NCBI RefSeq assembly: GCF_048066115.1
Contig: NZ_JBLTYX010000015.1
Span: 118,059 to 182,058, forward strand
DNA from: Niveispirillum sp048066115
GTDB lineage: Bacteria; Pseudomonadota; Alphaproteobacteria; Azospirillales; Azospirillaceae
DNA length: 64,000 nucleotides
Reading direction: 5' to 3'
Shown: piece by piece, positions 1 through 7,718 of the stretch
How positions within the stretch are numbered: the first letter of the stretch is position 1
How the letters are laid out: every line of letters starts with the position of its first letter
Program-made: the position numbers and the translations under genes
Notes under the pieces: generated by a model
Told to the model about the DNA's origin: nothing
Databases searched by the model: none
Seen by the model: the letters and a program-made list of their open reading frames with translations, nothing else

Positions 1-223
1 CGCCCGCCTTGTTGCGGTCGATGACCAGGATATTGCCCACTTTCTCCCGCATCAGGCCGAAGGCGGTGGCAAGGCCAGCCTGGCCGCCGCCGACGATCAC
101 CACGTCGAAGACATGCCCGTCGGCATGGGCGCGGGCCGGCACCCAGGGGCGGGCCGGGTAGTCCAGCAGGGTCAGGTCACGGGCGACCTGGGCCTCCAAT
201 GCCGCCAAACCATCTTCATTCAT
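1..223 (-). CDS. FAD-dependent oxidoreductase, N-terminal part (cut by window edge)
   Basis: Only the first 74 codons are present; the gene runs off the left edge. After about 35 residues the translation enters a classic FAD Rossmann strand-turn-helix, DVVIVGGGQAGLATAFGLM, which binds the ADP part of FAD. The ATG at 223 overlaps the uraD stop codon (ATGA), so the two genes are translationally coupled. Coupling to ureide genes suggests a role in purine or ureide catabolism, for example as a flavin hydroxylase or monooxygenase. That role is inference from context; the visible part shows only the cofactor fold, and the substrate domain lies outside the window. Confidence 0.8.
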   Translation of the reverse strand, partial: MNEDGLAALEAQVARDLTLLDYPARPWVPARAHADGHVFDVVIVGGGQAGLATAFGLMREKVGNILVIDRNKAG

Positions 224-759
224 GTCCCAAGAAGCCCCTCCAGGCGGAATTTGGCGATCTTGGCGACTTCTCCCAATGCTGTTTTCAATTCCACGGCGGG
301 ATCGTTGTCCAGCCGGGCCGCCAGGGCGGTCTTGATGCTGTCCCTGGTATTTTCCTTCACCGCGATGATGAAGGGAAAGCCGAAGCGTTCACGATAGGCC
401 GCATTGTGGCGGTCGAACCAGTCAAATTCCGCGTCGCTCAACCGGTCCAGGCCCAGACCCGCCTGTTCGGCCGTGCTGTGCGCCGTCAACCCGCCACCCC
501 TTGCCAGCTTGCCGGCAAGGTCGGGATGGGCGCGCAGCAGGGTCAGTTGGGCGGTCTCGCCGGCATTAGTGACGGCGCGCACCATCTCATTGTGCAATGC
601 AGCAATATTTGCGAAGGGGGCGGCGGGGAAGGCGGCGACGGCGACCCAGGGGCTGTCCTCCCATATGGCGGACAGACGTTCGACGAAAGCCGCGCGCGAC
701 AAGGCGTTCAGCGCAGATAACGTTGGTCGTTCGAGGGTGTCGTTCTGATGTTCGGCCAT
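220..759 (-). CDS. uraD: OHCU decarboxylase (UraD)
   Basis: This 179-residue protein matches 2-oxo-4-hydroxy-4-carboxy-5-ureidoimidazoline decarboxylase, which makes S-allantoin in urate degradation. Family motifs are visible: the LLRAHPDLAGK segment with the catalytic-region His, the STAEQAGLGL segment, and NAAYRERFGFPFIIAV near residues 130-145. I chose the ATG at 759 because the protein then starts like its family (short lead, then LNALSRAAFVERL); an upstream TTG at 792 would add 11 residues. It is divergent from the allantoinase at 853 with 93 bp between them, and its stop overlaps the start of the FAD oxidoreductase. Together these suggest a urate-to-allantoate module. Confidence 0.9.
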   Translation of the reverse strand: MAEHQNDTLERPTLSALNALSRAAFVERLSAIWEDSPWVAVAAFPAAPFANIAALHNEMVRAVTNAGETAQLTLLRAHPDLAGKLARGGGLTAHSTAEQAGLGLDRLSDAEFDWFDRHNAAYRERFGFPFIIAVKENTRDSIKTALAARLDNDPAVELKTALGEVAKIAKFRLEGLLGT

Positions 760-852
760 ATCATATGGTGCCACGGATTTTTTTGTGCGCAAGCGAAACG
801 ATGCGTGACATCATTCGTGAAAATCCAGCCTCCGACGGACAGGATATTGCCC

Positions 853-1779
853 ATGGCCGATGCCTATCCCCGCGACCTGATCGGCTATGGCGCCCACCCG
901 CCGCATCCGCGCTGGCCGGGGGATGCCCGCATCGCCGTGCAGATCGTGATGAATTACGAGGAGGGCGGGGAGAATTGCCTGCTGCATGGCGATGCCCATT
1001 CGGAGGCGTATTTGCAGGAGGTGGTGGGCACCCAGCCGCTGGTGGGGCAGCGTAACCTGTCGGTGGAGTCGGTCTATGAATATGGCAGCCGGGCCGGGTT
1101 CTGGCGGCTGATGCGGCTGTTCGACAAATACGGCATCAAGATCACCTGCTACGCCGTGGCCATGGCGCTGGCCCGCCATCCCGACGCGGCGAAGGCCATG
1201 GCGGCGGCGGGGCACGAGATCGCCTCGCATGGCTGGCGCTGGATCGACTATCAGAACGTGCCGGAGGATGTGGAGCGGCAGCATATGAAGCGCGCCATCG
1301 ACACGATCCGCGAGGTGACCGGGGAGCGGCCGCTGGGCTGGTACACGGGGCGCATCGGGCCGAACACGCGGCGGCTGGTGGTGGAGGAGGGCGGCTTCCT
1401 CTATGACGCGGACGCGTATAATGACGATTTGCCCTATTGGCTGGGGCCCGGGACCTATGAGGGGCAGGGGGAGCCGCATCTGGTCATCCCCTATACGCTG
1501 GACGTCAACGACATGAAGTTCGGCACGGCCCAGGGGTTCAACCAGGGCGACGATTTCTTCACCTATGCCCGTGACGCCTTCGACGCGCTGTATGCGGAGG
1601 GGGAGACGGCGCCGAAAATGATGTCGGTGGGGCTGCACACGAGGCTGATCGGAAGGCCGGGGCGGGTGCGGGGGCTGGAGAGGTTCCTGGACCATGTCCT
1701 GGCGCATGAAAAGGTCTGGATGGCGCGGCGGGTGGATATCGCGCGACATTGGCGCGCGGTGCATCCCTGGCGCGGATGA
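853..1779 (+). CDS. puuE: Allantoinase, polysaccharide-deacetylase type (PuuE)
   Basis: This 308-residue NodB-fold protein resembles PuuE allantoinases, which hydrolyse allantoin to allantoate without the usual amidohydrolase fold. Distinctive family segments include YPRDLIGYGAHPPHPRWPG at the N-terminus, NYEEGGENCLLHGD, the metal-region motif ASHGWRWIDYQ and WYTGRIGPNTRRL. There is no signal peptide, so it is cytoplasmic, unlike the secreted NodB protein at the right end of the window. The ATG at 853 is preferred over longer in-frame starts because family proteins begin this way. It is divergent from uraD, so the two probably share a regulatory region at 760-852. Confidence 0.9.
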   Translation: MADAYPRDLIGYGAHPPHPRWPGDARIAVQIVMNYEEGGENCLLHGDAHSEAYLQEVVGTQPLVGQRNLSVESVYEYGSRAGFWRLMRLFDKYGIKITCYAVAMALARHPDAAKAMAAAGHEIASHGWRWIDYQNVPEDVERQHMKRAIDTIREVTGERPLGWYTGRIGPNTRRLVVEEGGFLYDADAYNDDLPYWLGPGTYEGQGEPHLVIPYTLDVNDMKFGTAQGFNQGDDFFTYARDAFDALYAEGETAPKMMSVGLHTRLIGRPGRVRGLERFLDHVLAHEKVWMARRVDIARHWRAVHPWRG

Positions 1780-1816
1780 GGTAGACAGGATTGTTAAGAC
1801 CAAGGAGGGGTGTGGC

Positions 1817-2314
1817 GTGGATCTGAAGCCTTTCATTCCCTATCTGATCATGGGCCTCGTCGTGCTGATGCTGGCACGGCGCACGCACAAGGCCCGCCGG
1901 GTGCGCAGCTGGGGCGTGTTCATCGTGCTGGGGCTGCTGACCCTGGGGGTCGGCGCCTATATTTTCGGCCATGTCATGGTCGGGCCGCATGTCGATGCGG
2001 GGGGCTGGCTGATCATCGCCGTGTCGCTGCTGGCCGGGGCGGGTTGCGGCGCCTATGCCGCGCGCCATATTCACCTGTTCCGCGATCCGCAGACGGGACA
2101 TGCCATGTCGCGGCTGACCCTGACCGGGCTGCTGTTCATCGTGGGGCTGGTGATGGTCAAGCAGGTGGCGCGCCAGCTGGGCCTGGAAAGCCCGGAGGCG
2201 CATGGGTTCGGCCTGCTGTCCGACAGCCTGTTCGCGCTGGCCATGGGGACGGTGTTCGTGCGCCAGATCCTGATGCTGCGCCGGCTGCGGGCGCTGCCGG
2301 TGGTGGCGGACTGA
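1817..2314 (+). CDS. Small integral membrane protein, possibly DUF1453/CcdC-like
   Basis: A 165-residue protein with about four hydrophobic segments: PYLIMGLVVLML near the N-terminus, VFIVLGLLTLGVGAYIF, WLIIAVSLLAGAGCGAYAA and LLFIVGLVMVKQVA. Basic RR-rich loops follow the first helix. I chose the GTG at 1817 because a strong ribosome-binding site (AAGGAGGGG) lies just upstream; the longer in-frame ORF reaches back into puuE. The layout resembles the CcdC/DUF1453 family, but I see no catalytic motif and assign no function. It follows puuE by 37 bp on the same strand and may be cotranscribed with it. Confidence 0.7.
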   Translation: MDLKPFIPYLIMGLVVLMLARRTHKARRVRSWGVFIVLGLLTLGVGAYIFGHVMVGPHVDAGGWLIIAVSLLAGAGCGAYAARHIHLFRDPQTGHAMSRLTLTGLLFIVGLVMVKQVARQLGLESPEAHGFGLLSDSLFALAMGTVFVRQILMLRRLRALPVVAD

Positions 2315-2379
2315 CAAAACGGGTGGGTTTGAGATTTTCGGTGGTGCGAGGTGGGCTGCTGGGGTTTCGCCATCATCTA

Positions 2380-2463
2380 CCGTCACCCCGGCGGAGGCCG
2401 GGCCCCAGGTCGTAGAGCGAAGCGCTTGTCACTTGGGCCCCGGCTTCCGCCGGGGTGACGGTG
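2380..2463. repeat. Palindromic repeat family A, copy 1
   Basis: Arms at about 2381-2407 and 2437-2463 (core CCGTCACCCCGGCGGAGGCC) are near-perfect inverted repeats around a 29-base loop. The similarity to copy 2 at 7589 extends into the flanks (left CCATCA, right GAAGGTGCC). The flanks have the same orientation in both copies, yet the loop is reversed. It lies between convergent genes and would form a strong hairpin in either transcript. Confidence 0.9.
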
Positions 2464-2492
2464 GAGGGGTGGGAATGAAGGTGCCTAAACTG

Positions 2493-2527
2493 AAAGGGCG
2501 GCCGTTGCGGGCCGCCCTTTCGTTTTT
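2493..2527. terminator. Rho-independent terminator between convergent genes
   Basis: Stem AAAGGGCGGCC (2493-2503) pairs with GGCCGCCCTTT (2510-2520) around a six-base loop and is followed by TTTTT at 2523-2527. It ends plus-strand transcription from the small membrane protein gene. Because both arms carry A or T ends, it may also serve the minus-strand antiporter gene. Confidence 0.8.
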
Positions 2528-2543
2528 CGCTGTGTCGAGACCC

Positions 2544-3842
2544 TTACCGCGCCTCGCGCAGTTCCGTGAAGTCGCTGTCCTGTTCGGTCAACCCGCCCAG
2601 CTCACCCCGCGCCCGGGCCTTGCGGCCATAGACCAGTTCGAACAGGGGCGAGGCCATGAGCGTGGTGATGATGGCCATCAGCACCAGCATGGAGAACAGG
2701 GCCGGGCCGATGATGCCCTTCTGCAACCCGATATTGATGATGATCAGTTCCATCAGGCCGCGCGCATTCATCAGGGCGCCGATGCCCAGGGCCGTGGCGT
2801 TGTCCTGGCCCGTCAGGCGGGCGGCGGCCCAGCAGGCACCGCCCTTGGCCAGGATGGAGGCGGCCAGGATGCCGAGCGTCACCAGCACCAGACCCCAATT
2901 ATCCACCAGCGTCAGCTGGGTATGCAGGCCGGAATAGGTGAAGAACATCGGCAGCAGCACGACGACGGCGAACGGTTCCAGCTGCTTGCGCAACTCCGTG
3001 GCCAGCACGCCGCGCGGGATGACGCAGCCCAAGAGGAAGCCGCCGAACACGGCATGGATGCCGGCCGCATCCATGGCCCAGGCCGACAGCAGGAACAGGA
3101 TCAGCACGATGCCCAGCGTGGAATGGCTGACCTTGCCTTCCCGCTCCGCCTTGGCTCCAAGCGGGGCCAGCAGGCGGGGTCCCAGGGTCAACATGAAGAT
3201 GGCGAAGGCGGCACCGCCGCCGATGGCCTTCACCGCCACCATCGGCCCTTCGCCGAAGGTGGCCAGTACGATGGCCAGCACCGTCCAGGCGCCGGCATCA
3301 TCGATGGCGCCGGCCGACAGCGACAGGGTGCCCAAGGGCGTGCCCGACAGGCCGCGTTCATGGATGATGCGGGCCAGCATGGGAAACGCGGTGATGGCGA
3401 TGCAAGCACCCATGAACAAGGTGGCCTGGGGAATGGTCAGGCTCTCATTGAAAAGACCATGGCTCATCAGCCAGGGCGTGATCAGGATGGCCAGCAGGAA
3501 AGGGGCGGCCATACCCGACAGCGACACGGCGGCCGCACTGCCGGCATTGGACTTGAAATGGTCGCCACGGAAGCCCAGCCCGACCAGGAACATGTAGAGC
3601 CCCACGCCGAACTGCGCGCCCACGAACAGCACGCCCTTCGATTCCTTGGGAAACAGCATCCCCTGCGCCTCGGGCCAGAACAGGCCCAGCAGCGACGGCC
3701 CCAGGATCACGCCGGCGATCATCTCCCCCACCACCTGGGGCTGGCCCAGATAGCGCTTGGCCAGCCAGCCGACCCCGCGGCAGGCGATGATGATCACGGC
3801 CAATTGCAGAAAAAATACCACGCTGAGCTGAGCTGGCGTCAT
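2544..3842 (-). CDS. CPA2-family cation/proton antiporter (KefB/NapA-like, no TrkA domain)
   Basis: A 432-residue inner-membrane protein with about 12 hydrophobic segments and the Na+/H+ exchanger (PF00999-type) pattern. The segments LGQPQVVGEMIAGVILGPSL and LSAGAIDDAGAW are diagnostic: the Asp pair in AIDDAGAW corresponds to the ion-binding site region of CPA2 antiporters. The protein ends shortly after the last helix, so the cytosolic TrkA-N/KTN domain of KefB/KefC is missing. I chose the ATG at 3842 because GGAGG stands upstream and the protein then begins right at the first helix; a longer ORF to 4061 adds an unlike, Arg-rich lead. It faces the membrane protein gene across a terminator. 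Substrate ion unknown. Confidence 0.88.
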   Translation of the reverse strand: MTPAQLSVVFFLQLAVIIIACRGVGWLAKRYLGQPQVVGEMIAGVILGPSLLGLFWPEAQGMLFPKESKGVLFVGAQFGVGLYMFLVGLGFRGDHFKSNAGSAAAVSLSGMAAPFLLAILITPWLMSHGLFNESLTIPQATLFMGACIAITAFPMLARIIHERGLSGTPLGTLSLSAGAIDDAGAWTVLAIVLATFGEGPMVAVKAIGGGAAFAIFMLTLGPRLLAPLGAKAEREGKVSHSTLGIVLILFLLSAWAMDAAGIHAVFGGFLLGCVIPRGVLATELRKQLEPFAVVVLLPMFFTYSGLHTQLTLVDNWGLVLVTLGILAASILAKGGACWAAARLTGQDNATALGIGALMNARGLMELIIINIGLQKGIIGPALFSMLVLMAIITTLMASPLFELVYGRKARARGELGGLTEQDSDFTELREAR

Positions 3843-3883
3843 GAGCCCCTGTCCTCCCACCGGACAACGTTGTCTGAAAAGCG

Positions 3884-3898
3884 TTAACCGCTTCTTAA
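3884..3898. promoter_or_regulatory. CtrA-like box, TTAA-N7-TTAA
   Basis: TTAA at 3884-3887 and TTAA at 3895-3898 are separated by exactly seven bases. This is the full alphaproteobacterial CtrA recognition pattern. It lies 42 bp upstream of the antiporter ATG, within range of a promoter. In DNA this GC-rich two TTAA at this spacing are uncommon, but one match can still be chance. Confidence 0.4.
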
Positions 3899-4198
3899 GA
3901 AAAGTTCCAACCAGACAGCCTATATCAGCGCTGTCATTCCTGTGAAAGCGCCAAATTTCCCCGCTGGAATTTCGGCGCTCCCGCCTGGAAGGACTCTGTC
4001 CTGCCCGCTTCCTCGCGTGGGTAAAGTCATCGCGGTGCAGCATGCCTTTCCTGCATGTCACAAAACCGTCATAATCCGTTCTGTACTTGGCCCCTGTGGT
4101 TAATCTGCATCACCGTCATGGTGACGTCACACAGCAGACCTTGCGCCATCTTGAAAGCCCGCCCGGCCCACTCCATGCTGTAGCGCAACATGGGCAGG

Positions 4199-4231
4199 AA
4201 AACCCGGCCGGGGCGACCCGGGCGGGTTTTT
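4199..4231. terminator. Terminator-like hairpin in the leader of the TonB-dependent receptor
   Basis: AAAACCCG (4199-4206) pairs with CGGGTTTT (4223-4230), and an inner CCGGG/CCCGG helix closes on a GCGA loop, with TTTTT at 4227-4231. It stands about 120 bp before the receptor start. It could end a short upstream plus-strand transcript or act as an attenuator. No gene upstream needs it. Confidence 0.5.
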
Positions 4232-4352
4232 CCATGCGGAATTACGGCGAACGCCTCTCAGGCAACAGAGAAGGGGCGGCGCCTTGGACCGGAATCGACG
4301 CTGGCGGCATGAACCGCCGCAAACAAGTTGGCTCTGAAGGGGGCATTCCATA

Positions 4353-6575
4353 ATGCGTAAAGGCAATCCGTCTTTCGTCCGGCTGCTGGCCGGCGCCACC
4401 AGCCTTGTCGCCCTGTCGATGGCGGCACCCGCCGCCGTGCAGGCCCAGGCCGTCCTGGACGAGATCATCGTCACGGCCACCAAGCGCGCCGAGAACCAGC
4501 AGCAGGTGCCGGTTTCCGTGGGCACCGTGTCCGGCGAGAAGCTGGGTGCCGTCCTGTCGGGCGGCGTCGACCTGCTGGCCCTGTCGGCCCAGGTGCCCAG
4601 CCTCTATGTCGAGTCCACCTTCGCCCGCACCTTCCCGCGCTTCTATATCCGCGGCCTGGGCAACAGCGATTTCGACCTGACCTCCACCCAGCCCGTCGGT
4701 CTGGTGATCGACGAGGTGGTGCAGGAAAACCCGATGCTGCGCGGCTTCCCCGTGTTCGACGTGGAGCGGGTGGAAGTGCTGCGCGGGCCGCAGGGCACGC
4801 TGTTCGGCCGCAACACGCCGGCCGGCACCGTCAGTTTCATCTCCAAGAAGCCGACCCAGGATACCTCGGGTTACCTGACCGCCAGCTATGGGTCCAAGAA
4901 CACGATCGGTGCCGAGGGCGCCATCGGCGGCGCGCTGGTGGACGGCATCCTGTCGGCCCGCCTGTCGATGAAGTATGACCGCAAGGACGATTTCATCGAC
5001 AACACCTATACGGGTGAAAAGGACGCCATCGGCGGCCATAACGAGGTCGCGGCCCGCCTGCAGATGCTGTACGAGAAGGGCCCGCTGACGGCCCTGTTCA
5101 ACGCCCATGCCCGCGACCTGGACGGCTCTGCCCGCGTGTTCGTGGCCAATGCCATCACCAAGGGCAGCAACAACCTGTCCTCCACCTTCTCGCGCAACTC
5201 GGTGTTCCAGAACGGCCAGAACGAGGCCAGCGTGTCCAGCCAGGGCGGCAGCCTGAAACTGGAATATGATTTCGACGGCGTCATCCTGACCTCCATCACC
5301 GGCTACGAGACGGTGGAAGTCTATACGCGCGGCGATATCGATGGCGGCGTGGCCGGCACCGGCCCCGGCTTCATCCCGTTCGACAGCGAGACGGCCGATG
5401 CCGTGCCCGACCATGCGCAATGGACCCAGGAACTGCGCCTGTCGAATGCCGACGGCGAGCGGTTCCGCTGGCAGGGCGGCCTGTTCTATTTCAACGAGGA
5501 CGTGACCGCCCACGGCTTCTCCTATGGCAATGCCGCCGATCCGCGCGGCATCGGCATCTTCACCAACAGCCAGCAGGAAACCAAGACCTGGGCGGTGTTT
5601 GGCCAGGCCAGCTATGACCTGACCGAGCAGGTCACGCTGACCGGCGGCGTGCGCTACAATGATGAAGAGAAGGACTTCACCGTTGTCCGCACCATGCCGG
5701 GCGTGCCGGGTTCCACGAACGGCAATGCCGACCTGACCGACGGCCAGGTGACCTGGGATGTCAGCCTGACCTACAAGGCCACGGACGACATCAACCTGTT
5801 CACCCGCATCGCCAACGGCTATCGCGCGCCGTCGATCCAGAGCCGTCCGCTGTTCTATTTCGGCAACAACATCAACCGCGACGCCCTGTCGGTGGCCAAG
5901 GCCGAGACGCTGATGTCGTATGAAGCCGGCATCAAGTCGGACCTGTGGGAACGCAAGGCCCGCCTGAACGTCACCGCCTTCTATACCGACATCGAGGATC
6001 AGCAGTTCACCGCCGTCGGCGGTGCGTCGAACAACAACACGCTGATCAATGCCAAGGGCGGCGAAGGCTATGGGTTCGAAGCCGAGCTGGAGCTGCTGCC
6101 GACCGAACAGCTGCTGCTGACCGGCGGCCTGTCCTACAACCACACGGAAATCAAGGACAACACCCTGCGCATCCCCGTCTGCGGCGGCGGTTGCACGGTC
6201 ACCGACCCGGTGGTGGGCGGCTTCGCCCTGCTGGACGGCAATTCCTTCCCCAACGCGCCGAAGTGGATATTCTCCGCCACGGCCCGGTATGGAATTCCGG
6301 TGGAGTCGGGTGAGTTCTATGTGTTCACCGACTGGAACTACCGCTCCAAGGTCAATTTCTTCCTCTACACGTCGGAGGAGTTCTATTCCGACAGCAAGCT
6401 GGAAGGCGGCCTGAAGGTCGGTTACGTGTCGGATGACGAGAAGTTCGGCCTGGCCGTCTTCGGCCGCAACATCACCAACGAGAAGTCGCTGGAAGGCGCC
6501 ATCGACTTCAACAACCTGACCGGCATCGTCAACCAGGCGCCGTTCTATGGCGTGGAGTTGACGTCGAAGTTCTAA
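4353..6575 (+). CDS. TonB-dependent outer membrane receptor
   Basis: A 740-residue outer-membrane receptor for active uptake powered by TonB-ExbBD. A signal peptide (about residues 1-31, ending VQAQA) is followed by the TonB box DEIIVTATKRA, then a plug domain with the FYIRGLGNSDF, DVERVEVLRGPQGTLFGRNT and GTVSFISKKP motifs. The rest forms the 22-strand barrel, closing with an aromatic-ended last strand ending VELTSKF. Conserved CGGGC at about residues 610-614 may form a disulfide in an outer loop. The plug type matches the CirA/Sphingomonas-like receptors; the ligand cannot be read. No transport partner genes adjoin it. A terminator overlaps its stop codon. Confidence 0.92.
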   Translation: MRKGNPSFVRLLAGATSLVALSMAAPAAVQAQAVLDEIIVTATKRAENQQQVPVSVGTVSGEKLGAVLSGGVDLLALSAQVPSLYVESTFARTFPRFYIRGLGNSDFDLTSTQPVGLVIDEVVQENPMLRGFPVFDVERVEVLRGPQGTLFGRNTPAGTVSFISKKPTQDTSGYLTASYGSKNTIGAEGAIGGALVDGILSARLSMKYDRKDDFIDNTYTGEKDAIGGHNEVAARLQMLYEKGPLTALFNAHARDLDGSARVFVANAITKGSNNLSSTFSRNSVFQNGQNEASVSSQGGSLKLEYDFDGVILTSITGYETVEVYTRGDIDGGVAGTGPGFIPFDSETADAVPDHAQWTQELRLSNADGERFRWQGGLFYFNEDVTAHGFSYGNAADPRGIGIFTNSQQETKTWAVFGQASYDLTEQVTLTGGVRYNDEEKDFTVVRTMPGVPGSTNGNADLTDGQVTWDVSLTYKATDDINLFTRIANGYRAPSIQSRPLFYFGNNINRDALSVAKAETLMSYEAGIKSDLWERKARLNVTAFYTDIEDQQFTAVGGASNNNTLINAKGGEGYGFEAELELLPTEQLLLTGGLSYNHTEIKDNTLRIPVCGGGCTVTDPVVGGFALLDGNSFPNAPKWIFSATARYGIPVESGEFYVFTDWNYRSKVNFFLYTSEEFYSDSKLEGGLKVGYVSDDEKFGLAVFGRNITNEKSLEGAIDFNNLTGIVNQAPFYGVELTSKF

Positions 6576-6600
6576 ACCTGCTTCCAGCAGGTTTAGAGTT
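6572..6600 (+). terminator. Rho-independent terminator of the receptor gene
   Basis: CTAAACCTGCT (6572-6582) and AGCAGGTTTAG (6586-6596) form a perfect 11-bp stem with a three-base loop, followed by AGTTTTG. The left arm includes the receptor's TAA stop codon. Confidence 0.85.
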
Positions 6601-6606
6601 TTGCAT

Positions 6607-6684
6607 GTTCCCTCAGGCGCCGGGCGCCGCCATCCGGCGGCTTGGCTTACGCGGCACGTGCCGCGCGGCGGCGGTCGCCGCCGG
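6607..6684 (+). repeat. Palindromic repeat family C, single copy
   Basis: It begins GTTCCCTCAGGCGCCGGGCG and ends in the GGCGGTCGCCGCC palindrome, like the copies at 26471, 29556 and 31729. This copy has GCGGCACGTGCCGC in place of the usual GCGACC...GGTCGC middle hairpin, so the stem changed on both sides and kept pairing. Confidence 0.85.
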
Positions 6685-6712
6685 AGTGGTTTGCGAAAAC
6701 ACGCAAACCACT
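6685..6712. repeat. Perfect inverted repeat (hairpin)
   Basis: AGTGGTTTGCG (6685-6695) pairs perfectly with CGCAAACCACT (6702-6712) across a six-base A-rich loop. No T-run follows, so it is not a classic terminator. It adjoins the family C copy directly. Confidence 0.75.
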
Positions 6713-6739
6713 CTGTCTGAGATTTGCTTGCGATCGTGT

Positions 6740-6773
6740 AAGGGCCGTGCCGGGAAACCGGCGCGGCCCTTTT
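6740..6773. terminator. Second terminator-like hairpin between convergent genes
   Basis: AAGGGCCG-GCCGG (6740-6753) pairs with CCGGC-CGGCCCTT (6758-6771) around a GAAA tetraloop and is followed by a short T-run. The A-rich left side and T-rich right side would suit transcripts from either strand. Confidence 0.75.
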
Positions 6774-6802
6774 CATGTGGGTGAAGCGCTGAATGGGGAG
6801 CC

Positions 6803-6884
6803 GTAGGTCAGGTCGAGCAAAGCGAGCCCTGACACTTATCGGCACTGTCGCTTGTCAGGGCTCGCTTTGCTCGACCTGACCTAC
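6803..6884. repeat. Palindromic repeat family B, copy 1
   Basis: Arms GTAGGTCAGGTCGAGC... and ...GCTCGACCTGACCTAC are inverted repeats around the loop ACTTATCGGCACTGTCGCTT. The last bases supply the stop codon of the HD-domain gene on the minus strand (TAG at 6883-6881). Confidence 0.92.
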
Positions 6885-7507
6885 GAAACGGAGACGGCTT
6901 TATACCGCTCCCACCACAGGGTCCGCGCCGCCGCCTCATCCATCACGATGATCGGGTCGGTCCATAGCTTGCCGCGGTAATTACCGCCGATATCGCGGCG
7001 GGCAAGCTTCTCCGGCCAGCCCATCAGCTGGATCGCCTCCGATATGGCGATGATGCGGTCGGCCTTCTTGATCAGGTCGGTCTGGGCCTGCGGCAGGGGC
7101 CAGGGCAGGCCGGCGGCCAGGAACAGGGCCCGGTCCAGCCGCGCCTTGACCTCCTTCAACCCGGCCGTGGCGAACAGCTTGCCATAGGGCGTGACCACGT
7201 CGCCCAGCCCCCCGCCCTCATGCAGATCATGCATCAGGGCCGCCAGCCGCAAGGTGGGGGAGGCATCGGGGGCCAGCAGGGTGAGGAGCACCTGTTCCAG
7301 CAGCACCGAATGCTGGAGGACGTTATAGGCCAGGTCCCCCCGCGTCTGCCCGCCCCAGCGCGCCACGCGCGAGGCGCCCGTCACCCAATCCTCCAGCACG
7401 ATGTCGGCGGGGGAGGGATCGTACAGGTTCACCCAGCGCCCCGACCGCATCAGCAGGTTGGTGCGCGGGGCGTCGAGATGGGTGGGGACGGGGGAGGGCT
7501 TGTTCAT
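6881..7507 (-). CDS. HD-domain phosphohydrolase (YfbR/HDDC2-like)
   Basis: A 208-residue cytoplasmic protein with the HD metal-binding pattern: the His in YNVLQHSVLLEQ (about residue 66), the HD pair in LMHDLHEGGGLGDVVTP (about residues 91-96) and the later Asp in KKADRI (about 148). This spacing resembles YfbR-like 5'-deoxynucleotidases, which hydrolyse deoxynucleoside monophosphates, though the active site ends differently and the substrate is unproven. Its stop codon is the terminal TAG of a family B repeat, so the repeat sets the C-terminus. It stands alone on the minus strand, downstream of the hutU end and family A copy 2. Confidence 0.8.
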   Translation of the reverse strand: MNKPSPVPTHLDAPRTNLLMRSGRWVNLYDPSPADIVLEDWVTGASRVARWGGQTRGDLAYNVLQHSVLLEQVLLTLLAPDASPTLRLAALMHDLHEGGGLGDVVTPYGKLFATAGLKEVKARLDRALFLAAGLPWPLPQAQTDLIKKADRIIAISEAIQLMGWPEKLARRDIGGNYRGKLWTDPIIVMDEAAARTLWWERYKAVSVS

Positions 7508-7588
7508 GGGCCCATGCCAGCATCCGTGCCCCTCGACGTCAATGGGGAAGCACCCGATAAAGTTTGGGCTGTGCGGGTTCCATCAATC

Positions 7589-7680
7589 TCTACCGTCACC
7601 CCGGCGGAGGCCGGGGCCCAAATGACAAGCGCTTGGCTCTACGACCTGGGCCCCGGCCTCCGCCGGGGTGACGGTAGAGG
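7589..7680. repeat. Palindromic repeat family A, copy 2
   Basis: Same arms as copy 1 (ACCGTCACCCCGGCGGAGGC and its complement) with matching outer flanks (left CCATCA, right GAAGGTGCC). The loop between the arms is the reverse complement of copy 1's loop. It lies just downstream of hutU, where it could end the hutIHGU transcript. Confidence 0.9.
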
Positions 7681-7718
7681 GGTGGCAACGAAGGTGCCTT
7701 CGCTTCCACCAGAAGGCC

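Larger units (their letters stand above)
3843..4352. other. 510-bp divergent intergenic region
   Basis: This region separates the antiporter (minus) from the TonB-dependent receptor (plus). I find no convincing gene. It holds a CtrA-like box at 3884-3898, the palindrome GTGACGTCAC at 4121-4130, a terminator-like hairpin at 4199-4231 and a structured-looking leader segment at about 4253-4275 ahead of the receptor start. Confidence 0.6.
6576..6880. other. 305-bp convergent intergenic region packed with hairpins
   Basis: No gene is visible between the receptor and the HD-domain gene. In order it holds the receptor terminator, a family C repeat (6607-6684), a hairpin (6685-6712), a second terminator (6740-6773) and a family B repeat (6803-6884). 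Five strong hairpins in 300 bp is unusually dense. Confidence 0.8.

Noticed and set aside
4253..4275. Glycine riboswitch
   Set aside because: Only the CTCTCAGGCAA string matches; the GCCGAAGG-type core and the pairing partner upstream are missing.
4242..6845. 867-codon open frame antisense to the first TonB receptor
   Set aside because: Low-complexity translation and full overlap with a well-supported receptor gene.
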